The translations under genes were made by a program, and so were the position numbers. A stretch of 64,000 bases of DNA from Planctomycetota bacterium (lineage in GTDB: Bacteria > Planctomycetota > Phycisphaerae > UBA1845 > UTPLA1). The DNA lies in assembly GCA_016235815.1 (NCBI GenBank), contig JACRIM010000030.1:104291-168290 (forward strand). Direction: 5' to 3'. The notes beneath the pieces were generated by a model that worked only from the letters and a program-made list of their open reading frames with translations, was not told where the DNA came from and searched no databases. Below, piece after piece: positions 42,703-51,615 of the stretch. Numbering within the stretch: position 1 is the stretch's first letter; each line of letters opens with the position of its first letter.

Positions 42703-44913
42703 ATGGCCGTCGGCGGCCCTTCCTCAACACGAGCGGAAACCCCCAAGGCGGGCGGCTCCATTCTGCACTTCATGCAGATCCTCCGCTTCGCGCGCCCCTT
42801 CTATCGCTACCTCGTCCCCGGCATGATCTGCATCATCGTCGTGGCCGTGACGTATTCCATCAACATCGTGGCCCTGCTGCCCGTGATCCAGCTCATGGCC
42901 AAGAATCAGGGCGTCGCGTCCTGGGCCCATCAGGGCATCGTCGAAAAGCGGCTCGGCGTCACCCTGAACCTCGATGAAACCGACAACCGCGTCTACATCA
43001 TCGAGGTCCACCACCCCGAGTACTTCGGCGGCGCACCCGTCCGCCGACATGACGTCCTCACCGGCGTCGGAGATCGCGAACTCTCCCCAACCGAGCTTTT
43101 CCACACACTCGCCTGCCAACCCGACGGCCGGCCCGCCACGCTCCGCCTCAAGCGACTCGCCGCCAATGAGGCCTACACTGCAACCGCCACGCTCAAAGAT
43201 GCCAGCGTCCAAACCAAGCTGTTCCGCTACGGCGCGACCTTTCTGCCCCAGGGCTCGACCAAGGAAGACCGGCTGGCCACGCTAAAGATCCTGCTGTTCG
43301 TCGTCGTCGGCATTTCCATCATTGGCGGCATCTGCCGATTCTTCGGTGAATACCTCATCGCCCTCACCGCGGCGCGCACGGTCGTCGCCATGCGTCGCAA
43401 GATGTACCAGCAAGTGCTGAAGCTGCCGATCTCCCACTTCGCCACGCGCGGCGTTGCCGACACCGTCAGCCGTTTCGTGCAGGACAGCCAGGATGTCTAT
43501 CGCGGGTTGAACTTCGTCTTCGCCAAGAGCCTGCGCGAACCGCTGAAGGCGCTATTCGCGTTCGCCGTCGCCCTGTACATCGACTGGCGCATCACACTGG
43601 TCACGGTGATCGCCGCGCCCCTTGCCGCCGTCGTGATCCGCCGCGCCGGCAAGATGATTCGCAAGGCCAGCAAGCGCCTTCTGCAGAACTACGCCCGCAT
43701 GATCGGCGTGCTGGAGAGTTCCCTCCTCGGCATCCGCGTCGTGAAGGGTTACACCATGGAGACCTACGAACGCGCCCGCCTGCACAGCGTCGATAAGGAA
43801 ATGCTTCGCCACCAGCTCAAGATCGAACTCGTCGACGCCGCCAGCAGCCCGATCTTCGAAACCGTAGGGCAAATCGTCGCATCGCTCGCCATTCTCTACT
43901 TCGCGCAGCAGATGTTCGAAGGCCGCATGGAGTTCGCGAAGTTCGCCGCACTCGCCGCCGCCATGGCCGCCATCTTCGACCCGATCCGCAAGATGTCCTC
44001 GTTCTACAACCGCATCCAGACGGCCAACGCCGCGCTCGATCGCGTCTTCGAAGTCATCGACTCCAAGGTCGAGACTGAGGGCACGCACAGCACCGTCGCC
44101 CTGCCCCTGCTGGCCGACACCATCGAATTCCGCGACGTCACCTATCAATACCCCAGTGCCGAGACGCCCGCGCTCGATCGCATCAACCTGACCATCCGCC
44201 GTGGCGAACGCGTCGCCTTCGTCGGGCCGAACGGCTCCGGCAAGACCACGCTGCTTTCACTGCTCATGCGCTTCTTCGACCCGCAATCGGGCACCGTCCT
44301 CATCGACGGCCGCGACATCACCAAGTATTCCGTCTCCTCGCTGCGAAAACAGATGAGCCTCATCACGCAGGACACGGTCATTTTCGCCGACAGCATCGCC
44401 AACAACATCGCCTATGGCGACGATCAACTCCTCCGCAAACGCGTCCTCAAGCAGCGTCACCCCGAACGGCGTTACCAACTCAACGGCGACGAAGATCGAA
44501 TCATCGCCGCCGCCAAGGCCGCCTACGCCGACGAATTCATCCGCGAGAAACCCAACGGCTACAACACCGTCGTCGGTGAACACGGCACCACCCTCTCCGG
44601 CGGCCAGAAGCAGCGCCTCTCCATCGCCCGCGCCATCCTGCGCAACGCCCCGATCTTTATTTTTGATGAGGCCACCAGTCAGATTGACTCAGAAAGCGAG
44701 CACAAGATCCACGACGCCGTCGAGCGCCACCTGCAGGGCCGCACCGCCCTCATCATCGCCCACCGGTTCTCCACCATCCTGCAGGCCGACCGCATCGTGG
44801 TCATGGACAAGGGCCGGATTGTGGATTCCGGCAAACACGACGAACTGCTCGCCCGCTGCAAGCTGTATCAAAATCTCTACGGCACGCAGATCATCGACGA
44901 CTCCCGCTCGTAG
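42703..44913 (+). CDS. MsbA-like ABC exporter with PDZ-like insertion
   Basis: 736 residues, fused permease and ATPase half-transporter. TM1 is at about 35-58. An extra ~110 residues (about 75-185, with APVRRHDVLTGVGDRELSPT and ATLRLKRLAAN) look like a PDZ domain placed in the first periplasmic loop, where normal exporters have a few residues. Then TM2-TM6 and the nucleotide-binding domain: Walker A GPNGSGKTTL, signature LSGGQKQRLSIARA, Walker B IFIFDEATSQID. An additional charged insertion follows the Q-loop (LLRKRVLKQRHPERRYQL). Likely a lipid or envelope-component flippase. Confidence 0.88.
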   Translation: MAVGGPSSTRAETPKAGGSILHFMQILRFARPFYRYLVPGMICIIVVAVTYSINIVALLPVIQLMAKNQGVASWAHQGIVEKRLGVTLNLDETDNRVYIIEVHHPEYFGGAPVRRHDVLTGVGDRELSPTELFHTLACQPDGRPATLRLKRLAANEAYTATATLKDASVQTKLFRYGATFLPQGSTKEDRLATLKILLFVVVGISIIGGICRFFGEYLIALTAARTVVAMRRKMYQQVLKLPISHFATRGVADTVSRFVQDSQDVYRGLNFVFAKSLREPLKALFAFAVALYIDWRITLVTVIAAPLAAVVIRRAGKMIRKASKRLLQNYARMIGVLESSLLGIRVVKGYTMETYERARLHSVDKEMLRHQLKIELVDAASSPIFETVGQIVASLAILYFAQQMFEGRMEFAKFAALAAAMAAIFDPIRKMSSFYNRIQTANAALDRVFEVIDSKVETEGTHSTVALPLLADTIEFRDVTYQYPSAETPALDRINLTIRRGERVAFVGPNGSGKTTLLSLLMRFFDPQSGTVLIDGRDITKYSVSSLRKQMSLITQDTVIFADSIANNIAYGDDQLLRKRVLKQRHPERRYQLNGDEDRIIAAAKAAYADEFIREKPNGYNTVVGEHGTTLSGGQKQRLSIARAILRNAPIFIFDEATSQIDSESEHKIHDAVERHLQGRTALIIAHRFSTILQADRIVVMDKGRIVDSGKHDELLARCKLYQNLYGTQIIDDSRS

Positions 44914-44948
44914 GGTGCGGTTGTACTCAACCCACCATTCCCCCACCC

Positions 44949-45401
44949 CTACGGCAAAAGCACCGTCTGCGGCCGAACATCCACCGCCACGTTGAAATCC
45001 GAAATCGCCGCCGAATGGTCGAAGGTGAACGTGATTCGATCCGCGCAATCGAAATCGCCATCCGTCCGAAGCACGTTCGATTCGGTATCCGGGCCGCCGA
45101 CCACTTCCAAATCCGCGTCGTAGATAATGATCGCCTTCAGATCGTCGCACGAGCGGGTGAACCGCTGCGACGTGCCCGGTGCCAGCGTAAACTCCAGGTG
45201 TTCGCCGATCGTAATCAACAGCGCCTCGGGGATATCTTTCTGGTCGCTCAGATACAAATCCACCTCCACCGCATAGTCGGCCTGGTTATTCAGGACGACC
45301 TCCACGGTGTCCAGCCCCAGATAGCCTTGAAGCGCATCGCAGCCGCACAGCGGCACCGCCGTGCCCACCGTAAGTATGAATCCCATAAGTCGTTTCGTCA
45401 T
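44949..45401 (-). CDS. Lipoprotein, 150 aa
   Basis: Signal peptide MTKRLMGFILTVGTAVPL with lipobox LCGC (about 18-21) and a second cysteine at once after (GCD). The mature part is beta-rich (VEVVLNNQADYAVEVDLYLS) with two more cysteines (SCDDL, DFDCADR) that could pair. No family recognised. Converges on the ABC exporter gene. Confidence 0.78.
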   Translation of the reverse strand: MTKRLMGFILTVGTAVPLCGCDALQGYLGLDTVEVVLNNQADYAVEVDLYLSDQKDIPEALLITIGEHLEFTLAPGTSQRFTRSCDDLKAIIIYDADLEVVGGPDTESNVLRTDGDFDCADRITFTFDHSAAISDFNVAVDVRPQTVLLP

Positions 45402-45696
45402 GCCGCAACCTTCTTTCCGTGTAACCAGGCGTCACGCAGAGTTTAGTCACCGGAACTTCGATTGTCTGATCGCGCGGGGCAATTCTTGATCAGGCAATGA
45501 CCTGATTCGGTTGGGAATTGCACCAATAGACCAAACAAAACTGATGAGGGAAACTCCTTCGCGCGTGTCGCAGAGTCGCCTTGGAGACAATCCTTTCTCG
45601 CACCCACCATTTCGGAGATCCCTTCCCGCTCCTCCCCCGCCCGACACGGCGTGCGATGGACTACGACGTTCCTCGACGATCCTCGTGGAAAAAAGC

Positions 45697-45721
45697 TGGG
45701 ACCAGGTGGGATTACCTGGAA
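45697..45721 (+). promoter_or_regulatory. MraZ-box-like array 1 (TGGGA x3, 10-bp phase)
   Basis: TGGGA at 45697 and 45707 and TGGAA at 45717, exactly 10 bp apart. MraZ, the regulator of the division/cell-wall cluster, is known to bind direct TGGGN repeats separated by 5 bp, which this matches. No mraZ gene is present nearby. Confidence 0.5.
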
Positions 45722-45780
45722 CGACCTCGGAGGGTGGGCAGCCGTCGGTTTTTCAGACAAGTTTTGTTTGGTATTTGTTA

Positions 45781-45796
45781 TGTTCCACGTGGAACA
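45781..45796. promoter_or_regulatory. parS: parS centromere site
   Basis: TGTTCCACGTGGAACA, a perfect 16-bp palindrome matching the bacterial ParB-binding parS consensus (same core as in Pseudomonas). In most bacteria parS sites lie in the origin-proximal part of the chromosome, where ParB nucleates and spreads. No parA or parB gene is in the window. Confidence 0.85.
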
Positions 45797-45936
45797 TTGG
45801 TTTTCGGGGGTCATGGGGCCCAGTGGAGGGACGCATTGCAACGGTGTGTGTCGGCACACATTTTGGGTAATTCGTCTTTTGATCGCGTTGGCGCGGTCGT
45901 CCGGCGGGATTCCCAGGTTTCCCGACGAAAAAGAAG

Positions 45937-45961
45937 TGGGATTAAGTGGGACAAACTGGGA
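45937..45961 (+). promoter_or_regulatory. MraZ-box-like array 2 (TGGGA x3, 10-bp phase)
   Basis: TGGGA at 45937, 45947 and 45957, all exact and exactly 10 bp apart, the first two preceded by AAG. Same orientation as array 1, from which it is 240 bp away, with parS between them. No coding sequence follows within reach that resembles mraZ. Confidence 0.55.
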
Positions 45962-46324
45962 CGGCGGAGAAGACCTCAGGCTACAGGCCCGGTTCGGCGG
46001 GTGTTCCACTTGAGACTTGAGTGTGATGAGACGATTGCTGTGCAACATTGATAAATATCCCTTCTTGCGGGCGCGCGGACTGGGCGCGGAATCTCCGGGG
46101 TTTTGTCATACATCTATCAGTCTTGCTCAGCGTTTCGAGCGAGTGGCGGATTGTATTAAGTAATTGTTAGACCAGGAGTTGGAGCCGCAGAATGCGCAAA
46201 TTTCTATAGATTTACATTGGCGGCGATTAGTGATTGGGCAAATAAAACGGGTACAGGAGAATCAGCACTCTCCCGCGATCACTTATCATACGCTTTGCAT
46301 TTCTTGCCATACAATCCCCGCCGA

Positions 46325-46765
46325 ATGAAAAAGCCCCCCTGGTACCAAGCCGGCCTCAAGTTCTCCTGCACCCAGTGCGGCAACTGCTGCACCGGCGCGC
46401 CCGGCTACGTTTACGTCAACCGCGAGGAGATCGAGCGAATCGCCGCCTTCATCGGCCGGACCGACGGCACGCTTGGCAAGGAACACCTTCGCCGCGTGGG
46501 CTTCAAATACTCGCTCACCGAGAACAAGAAAAACGGCGACTGCTGCTTTCTCAAAACCGAGGGCGGCAAGCGAACCTGCTCCATCTACCCCGTGCGGCCG
46601 CTGCAATGCCGGACGTGGCCGTTTTGGGATGTGCTGCTCGATACCCCCGAGGAGTGGGCCGACGCCGCGAAGGGCTGCCCCGGAATGAACAAGGGCACGG
46701 CCTACGACTTCGTGCAGATCGAGATTCGCCGCACAGCCAAGCGCGTCGAGGACTTGCCGACATGA
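46325..46765 (+). CDS. YkgJ family cysteine cluster protein (first)
   Basis: 146 residues. CTQCGNCCTG near residue 14 is the CxxCxxCC metal cluster motif, followed by NGDCCFLK, RTCSIYPVRPLQCRTWPFW and KGCPG, the full cysteine set of the YkgJ/UPF0153 family. Members probably bind a metal or Fe-S cluster; a role in metalloenzyme handling or oxidation is suspected but not proven. The ATG at 46325 starts at the family N-terminus. The stop overlaps the next gene's start (ATGA). Confidence 0.88.
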   Translation: MKKPPWYQAGLKFSCTQCGNCCTGAPGYVYVNREEIERIAAFIGRTDGTLGKEHLRRVGFKYSLTENKKNGDCCFLKTEGGKRTCSIYPVRPLQCRTWPFWDVLLDTPEEWADAAKGCPGMNKGTAYDFVQIEIRRTAKRVEDLPT

Positions 46766-47250
46766 ACGCGACGCGGCTGAATGACTTAATGCGCGAGCTG
46801 TACCGCGATGTCGATGCGACCGTCGCCGCGCACCAGCCGGTCTGCACCAACCGCGGGGCCTGCTGCAAGTTCAAGCAGTTCGGCCACCGCCTCTATGTCA
46901 CCGATGTTGAGCTGGCGTACTTCAGCGAGGGGATGAAGCACGCGTGGAAGCCCGTCGTCACCGATGAATCGTGCCCCTACCAGATCGACGGCATGTGTAC
47001 GGCCCGCGAACATCGGCCGCTCGGATGCAGAATTTACTTCTGCGATGAGAACGCCCAGTCGTGGCAGAGCGATGAATACGAGCGCTTCCTCAGCCGGCTC
47101 AAGGCGATCGGCGAGGACGTCGGGATTGCTTATCGCTACCGCGAGTGGTTATCGGCATTGTCGGAGGTCGCCACGCCCGAATCGGCCATGCCCGCGATCC
47201 CGGAAACCGGGCCATCCGTTGACGGCATCCGCCTGCCGGTGATAGAATAG
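46762..47250 (+). CDS. YkgJ family cysteine cluster protein (second)
   Basis: 162 residues. VCTNRGACCKFKQFG (CxxxxxCC), DESCPYQIDGMCTAREHRP, GCRIYFCDEN: the same cysteine pattern as its neighbour but with a longer helical N-terminus and a C-terminal helix (EDVGIAYRYREWLSAL). Translationally coupled to the first copy by a 4-base overlap, so the two may act together. Confidence 0.88.
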   Translation: MNATRLNDLMRELYRDVDATVAAHQPVCTNRGACCKFKQFGHRLYVTDVELAYFSEGMKHAWKPVVTDESCPYQIDGMCTAREHRPLGCRIYFCDENAQSWQSDEYERFLSRLKAIGEDVGIAYRYREWLSALSEVATPESAMPAIPETGPSVDGIRLPVIE

Positions 47251-47368
47251 GCATCGCCGGTGGGGGGATTCCCGCCGACGCATGACATGCCCTCCGCACG
47301 AGTCGCCTCCAACGCGACCCGTCGAACCGCCCCGCCGGGGAAGTTGATCCGTGAAGGAAAGGTGCCCA

Positions 47369-47575
47369 ATGGCCAAGCGAATCGTCTATTGTCTCGTGCT
47401 CGTTGCCATGTGTCTGCCCGGCCTGATGGGCTGCGGCGTGGGTAGCACCGTTCAAGACAACAACCGCACCATCTCCCGCGTCTGGGACCTCGATGCCCGC
47501 ATGTTGACCGACGACCTCGGTGAACTCGTGCTGGCCGAGCGGCCGTTCCACGGCTCGAAGTACCCGATCAAGTAA
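47369..47575 (+). CDS. Small lipoprotein, 68 aa
   Basis: MAKRIVYCLVLVAMCLPGLM with lipobox LMGC (about 19-22), then ~46 hydrophilic residues (NNRTISRVWDLDARMLTDDL). GAAAGG precedes the ATG. The short mature part, with WDLDARML, resembles small outer-membrane lipoproteins that serve as structural or signalling tags. Family unknown. Confidence 0.7.
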   Translation: MAKRIVYCLVLVAMCLPGLMGCGVGSTVQDNNRTISRVWDLDARMLTDDLGELVLAERPFHGSKYPIK

Positions 47576-47625
47576 CCCGCGTGCGACCCGGCGCACAGCG
47601 CGCCATCGGGCTATCATTTCCACTT

Positions 47626-47958
47626 GTGAACACCGATCCCTGGACGAAACTCGCCCGCGTGGAAGACTGCGCCGTCGGTCAAGGCCGATTCGTGGTCGTG
47701 GGTGATCTGGAACTGGCCATCTTTCGACTGGCCGACCCCGAGTGCTTCATCGTGACGAAGAACAGTTGCCCGCACGCCGGGGGAAACCTCGCGGCCGGCG
47801 AAGTCAGCGGCGATGTGGTGACGTGCCCGTGGCATCAGTGGCCGTTCAGTCTTAAGACCGGTGCATGCACGCTTTCCGATTCCGTGCATCTGCGGCGATA
47901 CGAAACGACGGTGATCGACGGGTATGTGTGTGCGAAGCTGGATCGGCCGACGGCGTAA
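47626..47958 (+). CDS. Rieske [2Fe-2S] protein (NirD/ferredoxin type)
   Basis: About 110 residues. The two cluster-binding boxes are CPHAGGNL and CPWHQWPF, separated by 17 residues, as in soluble Rieske ferredoxins and NirD-like subunits. No membrane anchor. It starts at GTG 47626; a 15-residue longer start at 47581 cannot be excluded. It probably passes electrons to an unknown oxygenase or reductase; none is adjacent. Confidence 0.88.
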   Translation: MNTDPWTKLARVEDCAVGQGRFVVVGDLELAIFRLADPECFIVTKNSCPHAGGNLAAGEVSGDVVTCPWHQWPFSLKTGACTLSDSVHLRRYETTVIDGYVCAKLDRPTA

Positions 47959-47961
47959 GGA

Positions 47962-49068
47962 TCAGTTGGAGCCGCCGACGCGCTCGATGAACGGCCGTAC
48001 CGACGGATCGGCATCGCGAAGGGCCAGATACTTCTCAAAGACCGCCGTCGCTCCGACGGGATTGCCGCTGCAGGCCTTGATGAAGCCGAGCAGGAAGAGG
48101 CCATCGGCATCGAACGGGTGGGCGGCGACGAAGTGCTCCAGACGGGCGACGTGGGCTTCGAACTCGCCGGGCTTGTCGTAGGCCTGGCGAACGTCAATGG
48201 AATCGGGGTCAAACGGCGGATCGCCGGCGGCAGCCTGTCGCATGGCCCGCGATGCGTCGACGACTCGGCCCATGGCGAACTCGGTCAATCCGAAGGGAAT
48301 TCGCACTCCGGGGTCGTTGCCACCGATCACCAGGGCGCGCGTGTATTCGTCGCGTGCATCGCCGTAGCGACATTTGCCGAAGTGGTCGTCGCCTTTGTCG
48401 AGCAGGGCTTCAAGCTCTTTGACGTCGGCGTCGCTCAGCACCTTCGCAGCTTGCGGCGGCGGAGGAGCGGCGGTATCCACGCGATTGCGCTTGTAGTCAG
48501 CGAGAGCGGCGCTGATAACGCGGTCTGTTCCCGGTTGTCGGTCGCCGTAGGAGTTCCAGCCGGTGGCTGCCACCGGCGGGGGGAGCGGAAGCGTGCTCGG
48601 CACGACGACATTGAGCGGCTGCACCGTGTAGGCCGGGCCGGATGAAATGCTGAGGCTGCGATAATTGTAAAAGGACCCGCTGTTGCAATGGCCGAGGTTG
48701 TTCGAGGGATAATCCCACGGGGAGGAGTCATAGTAATAATTGTTGAACGTCGGTGCGAAGGACGCGGGTCGCGGATTGCAGAAGGATCGGCCGAGGGCGT
48801 TACCGCCAAGTCGATTGCCGAAGCTCAACACGCGCGTGCCGACGAAGGAATTGGGGGATGCGAAACTGGGTGTGTTCGGCCGGACACCAACGCCGCCACC
48901 GGGGAAGCCGACGCCGAGCGGCGAGCGGGGCGCATCCGGTCGGATCGCGCAGGGGCTGATGGCGGTCTGGTTGCGTCGCTTGCCGAGCTGGGCCTGGGAT
49001 GATTCAGTCATTGCGACCACCGCGATCGCGGCAATCGCACACGTCCAGGTGATTCGCTGTCGAGCCAT
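47962..49068 (-). CDS. Secreted TPR-containing protein
   Basis: 368 residues. Signal peptide (MARQRITWTCAIAAIAVVAM, cleavage after QAQ). About 140 residues of Gly/Ser/Asn/Tyr-rich low-complexity sequence follow (NNYYYDSSPWDYPSNNLGHC), then a Pro-rich linker, then a helical TPR-like domain (about 215-360, KELEALLDKGDDHFGKCRYGD, DPGVRIPFGLTEFAMGRVVD, HPFDADGLFLLGFIKACSGN). Function unknown; the layout suits a periplasmic scaffold. Stop at 47962 converges on the Rieske gene. Confidence 0.78.
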   Translation of the reverse strand: MARQRITWTCAIAAIAVVAMTESSQAQLGKRRNQTAISPCAIRPDAPRSPLGVGFPGGGVGVRPNTPSFASPNSFVGTRVLSFGNRLGGNALGRSFCNPRPASFAPTFNNYYYDSSPWDYPSNNLGHCNSGSFYNYRSLSISSGPAYTVQPLNVVVPSTLPLPPPVAATGWNSYGDRQPGTDRVISAALADYKRNRVDTAAPPPPQAAKVLSDADVKELEALLDKGDDHFGKCRYGDARDEYTRALVIGGNDPGVRIPFGLTEFAMGRVVDASRAMRQAAAGDPPFDPDSIDVRQAYDKPGEFEAHVARLEHFVAAHPFDADGLFLLGFIKACSGNPVGATAVFEKYLALRDADPSVRPFIERVGGSN

Positions 49069-49269
49069 GATGCTTTCCCCACTTCACTCTAGCCTGCCGA
49101 GCATCCGTGATTCAAGCCTAAAGGGTGCCAATTTACGGCGATCCCCTACGGGCTAGATCGGTCGGCCGCCGGGCGGCTGAAGCTCCAACGCGAGGTCGGG
49201 ATAGCCATTTAGACCGGGTGCGTCCTGATATGGTTAGCCTGTAATTGGCGGTTTTCGTCGTTGGGCTGG

Positions 49270-50193
49270 TCAACCTTCGAGGGCGAACAGGGGCATTGGC
49301 GAAGGCTTGCGAACGCGCGGTTTGCGGGCGGGCTTTTCCGGACGCAAGGGTATCGTTGCCGGAACGCTGGTCAGCGGGTCGTCGACGCCGTCGAGGCGGT
49401 CCCCTTTCCGAATTCCTTTGAGGCGATCGCGGCCCTGCTTGGCATATTCCTTGGACATCTCGAAGCCGACCCAGCGGCGACCGAGCTTCTTCGCGACGGC
49501 GAGGGTGGTTCCGCTGCCGGCGAAGGGGTCCATGACCAACTCGCCGGGATTCGATGAGACCTTGATGATTCGGCCGAGGACTTGCTCGGGCATTTGGCAA
49601 CCATGCCAGCCCTTGCGCTCTTTGAAGGTGCCGCAGACGCGCGGGACGTACCAGGTGTCGCCGGCAGAAGCGAAACCTTCGGGGACGTCCTGCGGGCGGA
49701 GGATCCATGTGTCGTCGGGGAGGCGGCCTTGCGGGTTCGCACGGGCGTCGGCGTAGACAAGCTGGCGGGCCGAGGGGACGCGGACTTCGCCATCGTTGAA
49801 GGTGAATTGCTTGGCGTCCTTCACGAAGTGGAACAGGTGGACGTGGCTGCGGGCAAATTTCTTTTTGCAGTGTACGCCGAAGGTGTAATACCAGATCACC
49901 CAGCTTCGCATGGTGAAGCCAAGTTCGCGGGTGGCGATCACCTTTAGTTCGGCGGCGTATTCATCACCGATTGCGAGCCAGAAGGTACCTGTCGGTTTCA
50001 GGCTCTTCTCGACAGCGCCCATCCATTTTCGCGACCAGTCGAGATAGGCCTCCCCCTCTTTCTTGTCGTCGTATTCGTCGTACTCATAGCCGATGTTAAA
50101 GGGCGGATCGGCGAAGGCGAGATCGACGCTCGCGGGGGCGAGCTTCTTCATGCCTTTGAGGCAATCGATGAGATGCAGCGTGTTGACTTCCAT
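49270..50193 (-). CDS. Orphan DNA methyltransferase, beta class
   Basis: 307 residues. DPPF (motif IV) at 29-32 comes before the AdoMet motif FAGSGTT (about 223-229), the order of the beta class (N6-adenine or N4-cytosine). Other typical stretches: [46 protein letters not shown]. The C-terminal ~45 residues are Arg/Lys/Pro-rich, possibly DNA-contacting. No restriction enzyme lies beside it, so it may act as an epigenetic mark like CcrM. The recognition site cannot be predicted. Confidence 0.9.
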   Translation of the reverse strand: MEVNTLHLIDCLKGMKKLAPASVDLAFADPPFNIGYEYDEYDDKKEGEAYLDWSRKWMGAVEKSLKPTGTFWLAIGDEYAAELKVIATRELGFTMRSWVIWYYTFGVHCKKKFARSHVHLFHFVKDAKQFTFNDGEVRVPSARQLVYADARANPQGRLPDDTWILRPQDVPEGFASAGDTWYVPRVCGTFKERKGWHGCQMPEQVLGRIIKVSSNPGELVMDPFAGSGTTLAVAKKLGRRWVGFEMSKEYAKQGRDRLKGIRKGDRLDGVDDPLTSVPATIPLRPEKPARKPRVRKPSPMPLFALEG

Positions 50194-50329
50194 GATCGTG
50201 GTGCGACTCCTCCCTGTGAGTGTCGGATTCTATCAGGCAGCGGCTATCGCGCGCGCGGCCTGTGATTTGTCCGACGAACTTAACGTCGCGTGCCTCATTT
50301 CGTAACATCGCTACACTAGGCCCGATCGC

Positions 50330-51493
50330 ATGACTCGACTCCTTCCCCCGCTTGGCTGGCTCGTGCTTATACCGGCGCTCGTACTCAACGCGCTCGGGCT
50401 GATCGGCGTCTACTCGGGCGAGGCGGCCAGCCCGGAACCTGCCGTCCAAACGATGCGGCAGCTTGGGTTTTTCGGCGCAGGCCTTGTCGGGCTGTTTGTG
50501 ATTCAGATGGTCGGCTATCGTTGGATCGGGCGCTACTCGTATCTGTTCTTTGGCATCATTCTCATCCTCCTGACGCTGCTCATCGTGGCCCGCAAGATTC
50601 CGATGGAGCCATTTATCCGGCCGAAGCGGAATACCTATCGCTGGATTTTCATCGGGCCTATCAACATCCAAGTCTCCGAGTACACAAAAGTCGTGTATAT
50701 CCTTGCCCTTTCGTTTTATTTGCGCTTTCGCACCAACTATCGCACCTTTCGCGGGCTGGTGATGCCGTTTCTACTCACGATCATTCCCGTCGCGCTGATT
50801 CTCAAGGAGCCGGACCTCGGCACCAGCTTGCTATTACTGCCGACGCTTTTTGCCATGCTCTTTGTCGCCGGCGCGAAGATCAGCCACCTCGCGGCCATCA
50901 TCGGGCTGGGGGCCGTGGCCGCGCCGGTGTTCTATTTTTCGCCGCTTATGAGTCCCTATCAGCGCGATCGCATCCACTCGCTGGTGCGGCAGGACGACTC
51001 TGACGAGCGATGGCGGCTCAACGAGGGCTATCAACTCAGTCAATCGAAGATCGCCCTTGGGAGCGGCCGCGTGTTTGGCAAGGGCGTGGAGGAGAGCGAT
51101 TTCTTTCGATTCAATTTGCTGCCGGAGGAGCACAACGATTTCATCTTCGCGGTGCTGGGGCATCAGTGGGGATTTGTCGGCTGTATCGGGGTGTTGATGC
51201 TTTATCTCCTGATGATCGGGGCGGGACTGACCATCGCATCATCCACCACCGACCCGTTTGGTCGATTGCTAGCGGCCGGGGTCTGCGCGCTGCTGTTTGC
51301 GCAGACGATTATCAACGTGGGTATGACGGTCGGCCTGATGCCCATCACGGGAATGACGCTTCCCTTCGTGAGCATGGGGGGAAGCAGCTTGATTGCGAAC
51401 TATCTGGCCATTGGACTCTTGATTGATGTGGCCCGACGCCGGCCGGTGAACCTCGCGCCGCGTCCGTTTGAGTTTGCCCACTCGAATGATTGA
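50330..51493 (+). CDS. rodA: Rod shape-determining SEDS protein RodA
   Basis: 387 residues, about ten membrane helices. KEPDLGTSLLLLPTLFAML, EEHNDFIFAVLGHQWGFVG and TGMTLPFVSMGGSSLIAN are SEDS (FtsW/RodA) family landmarks, in the RodA rather than FtsW form. SEDS proteins polymerise peptidoglycan glycan strands with a partner class B PBP. The large loop between helices 7 and 8 (IHSLVRQDDSDERWRLNEGY) is as expected. No PBP or mreBCD genes in the window. Presence supports peptidoglycan in this organism. Confidence 0.93.
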   Translation: MTRLLPPLGWLVLIPALVLNALGLIGVYSGEAASPEPAVQTMRQLGFFGAGLVGLFVIQMVGYRWIGRYSYLFFGIILILLTLLIVARKIPMEPFIRPKRNTYRWIFIGPINIQVSEYTKVVYILALSFYLRFRTNYRTFRGLVMPFLLTIIPVALILKEPDLGTSLLLLPTLFAMLFVAGAKISHLAAIIGLGAVAAPVFYFSPLMSPYQRDRIHSLVRQDDSDERWRLNEGYQLSQSKIALGSGRVFGKGVEESDFFRFNLLPEEHNDFIFAVLGHQWGFVGCIGVLMLYLLMIGAGLTIASSTTDPFGRLLAAGVCALLFAQTIINVGMTVGLMPITGMTLPFVSMGGSSLIANYLAIGLLIDVARRRPVNLAPRPFEFAHSND

Positions 51494-51615
51494 ATTGGCC
51501 AGCGAATTGAAATGGAGCGACGCGGATACCACGTTGTTAAAAAGGTCTCATGAAATCCGCTATTTGGCGCCGGAAATCCGTCGGTCGCTGAGCGGAAACC
51601 ACTCGTCGAATTCAC

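Larger units (their letters stand above)
45402..46324. other. Gene-free 923-bp region with parS and phased TGGGA arrays
   Basis: No open frame here has convincing codon bias: three long ones overlap each other on both strands, all of low quality. The region holds a perfect 16-bp parS palindrome, a parS half-site (TGTTCCAC at 46002-46009) and two three-unit TGGGA arrays with exact 10-bp spacing. From 46130 on it becomes A/T-rich, as expected of a promoter for the YkgJ gene at 46325. No DnaA boxes were found. Confidence 0.6.

Noticed and set aside
45443..46051. Overlapping 100-200 codon frames on both strands
   Set aside because: Mutually overlapping, no codon bias or ribosome-binding sites, and the palindrome and phased repeats run through them. 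Treated as non-coding.
49270..50193. Restriction-modification system
   Set aside because: Only the methyltransferase is present; neighbours are a secreted TPR protein and RodA, with no nuclease or specificity gene.
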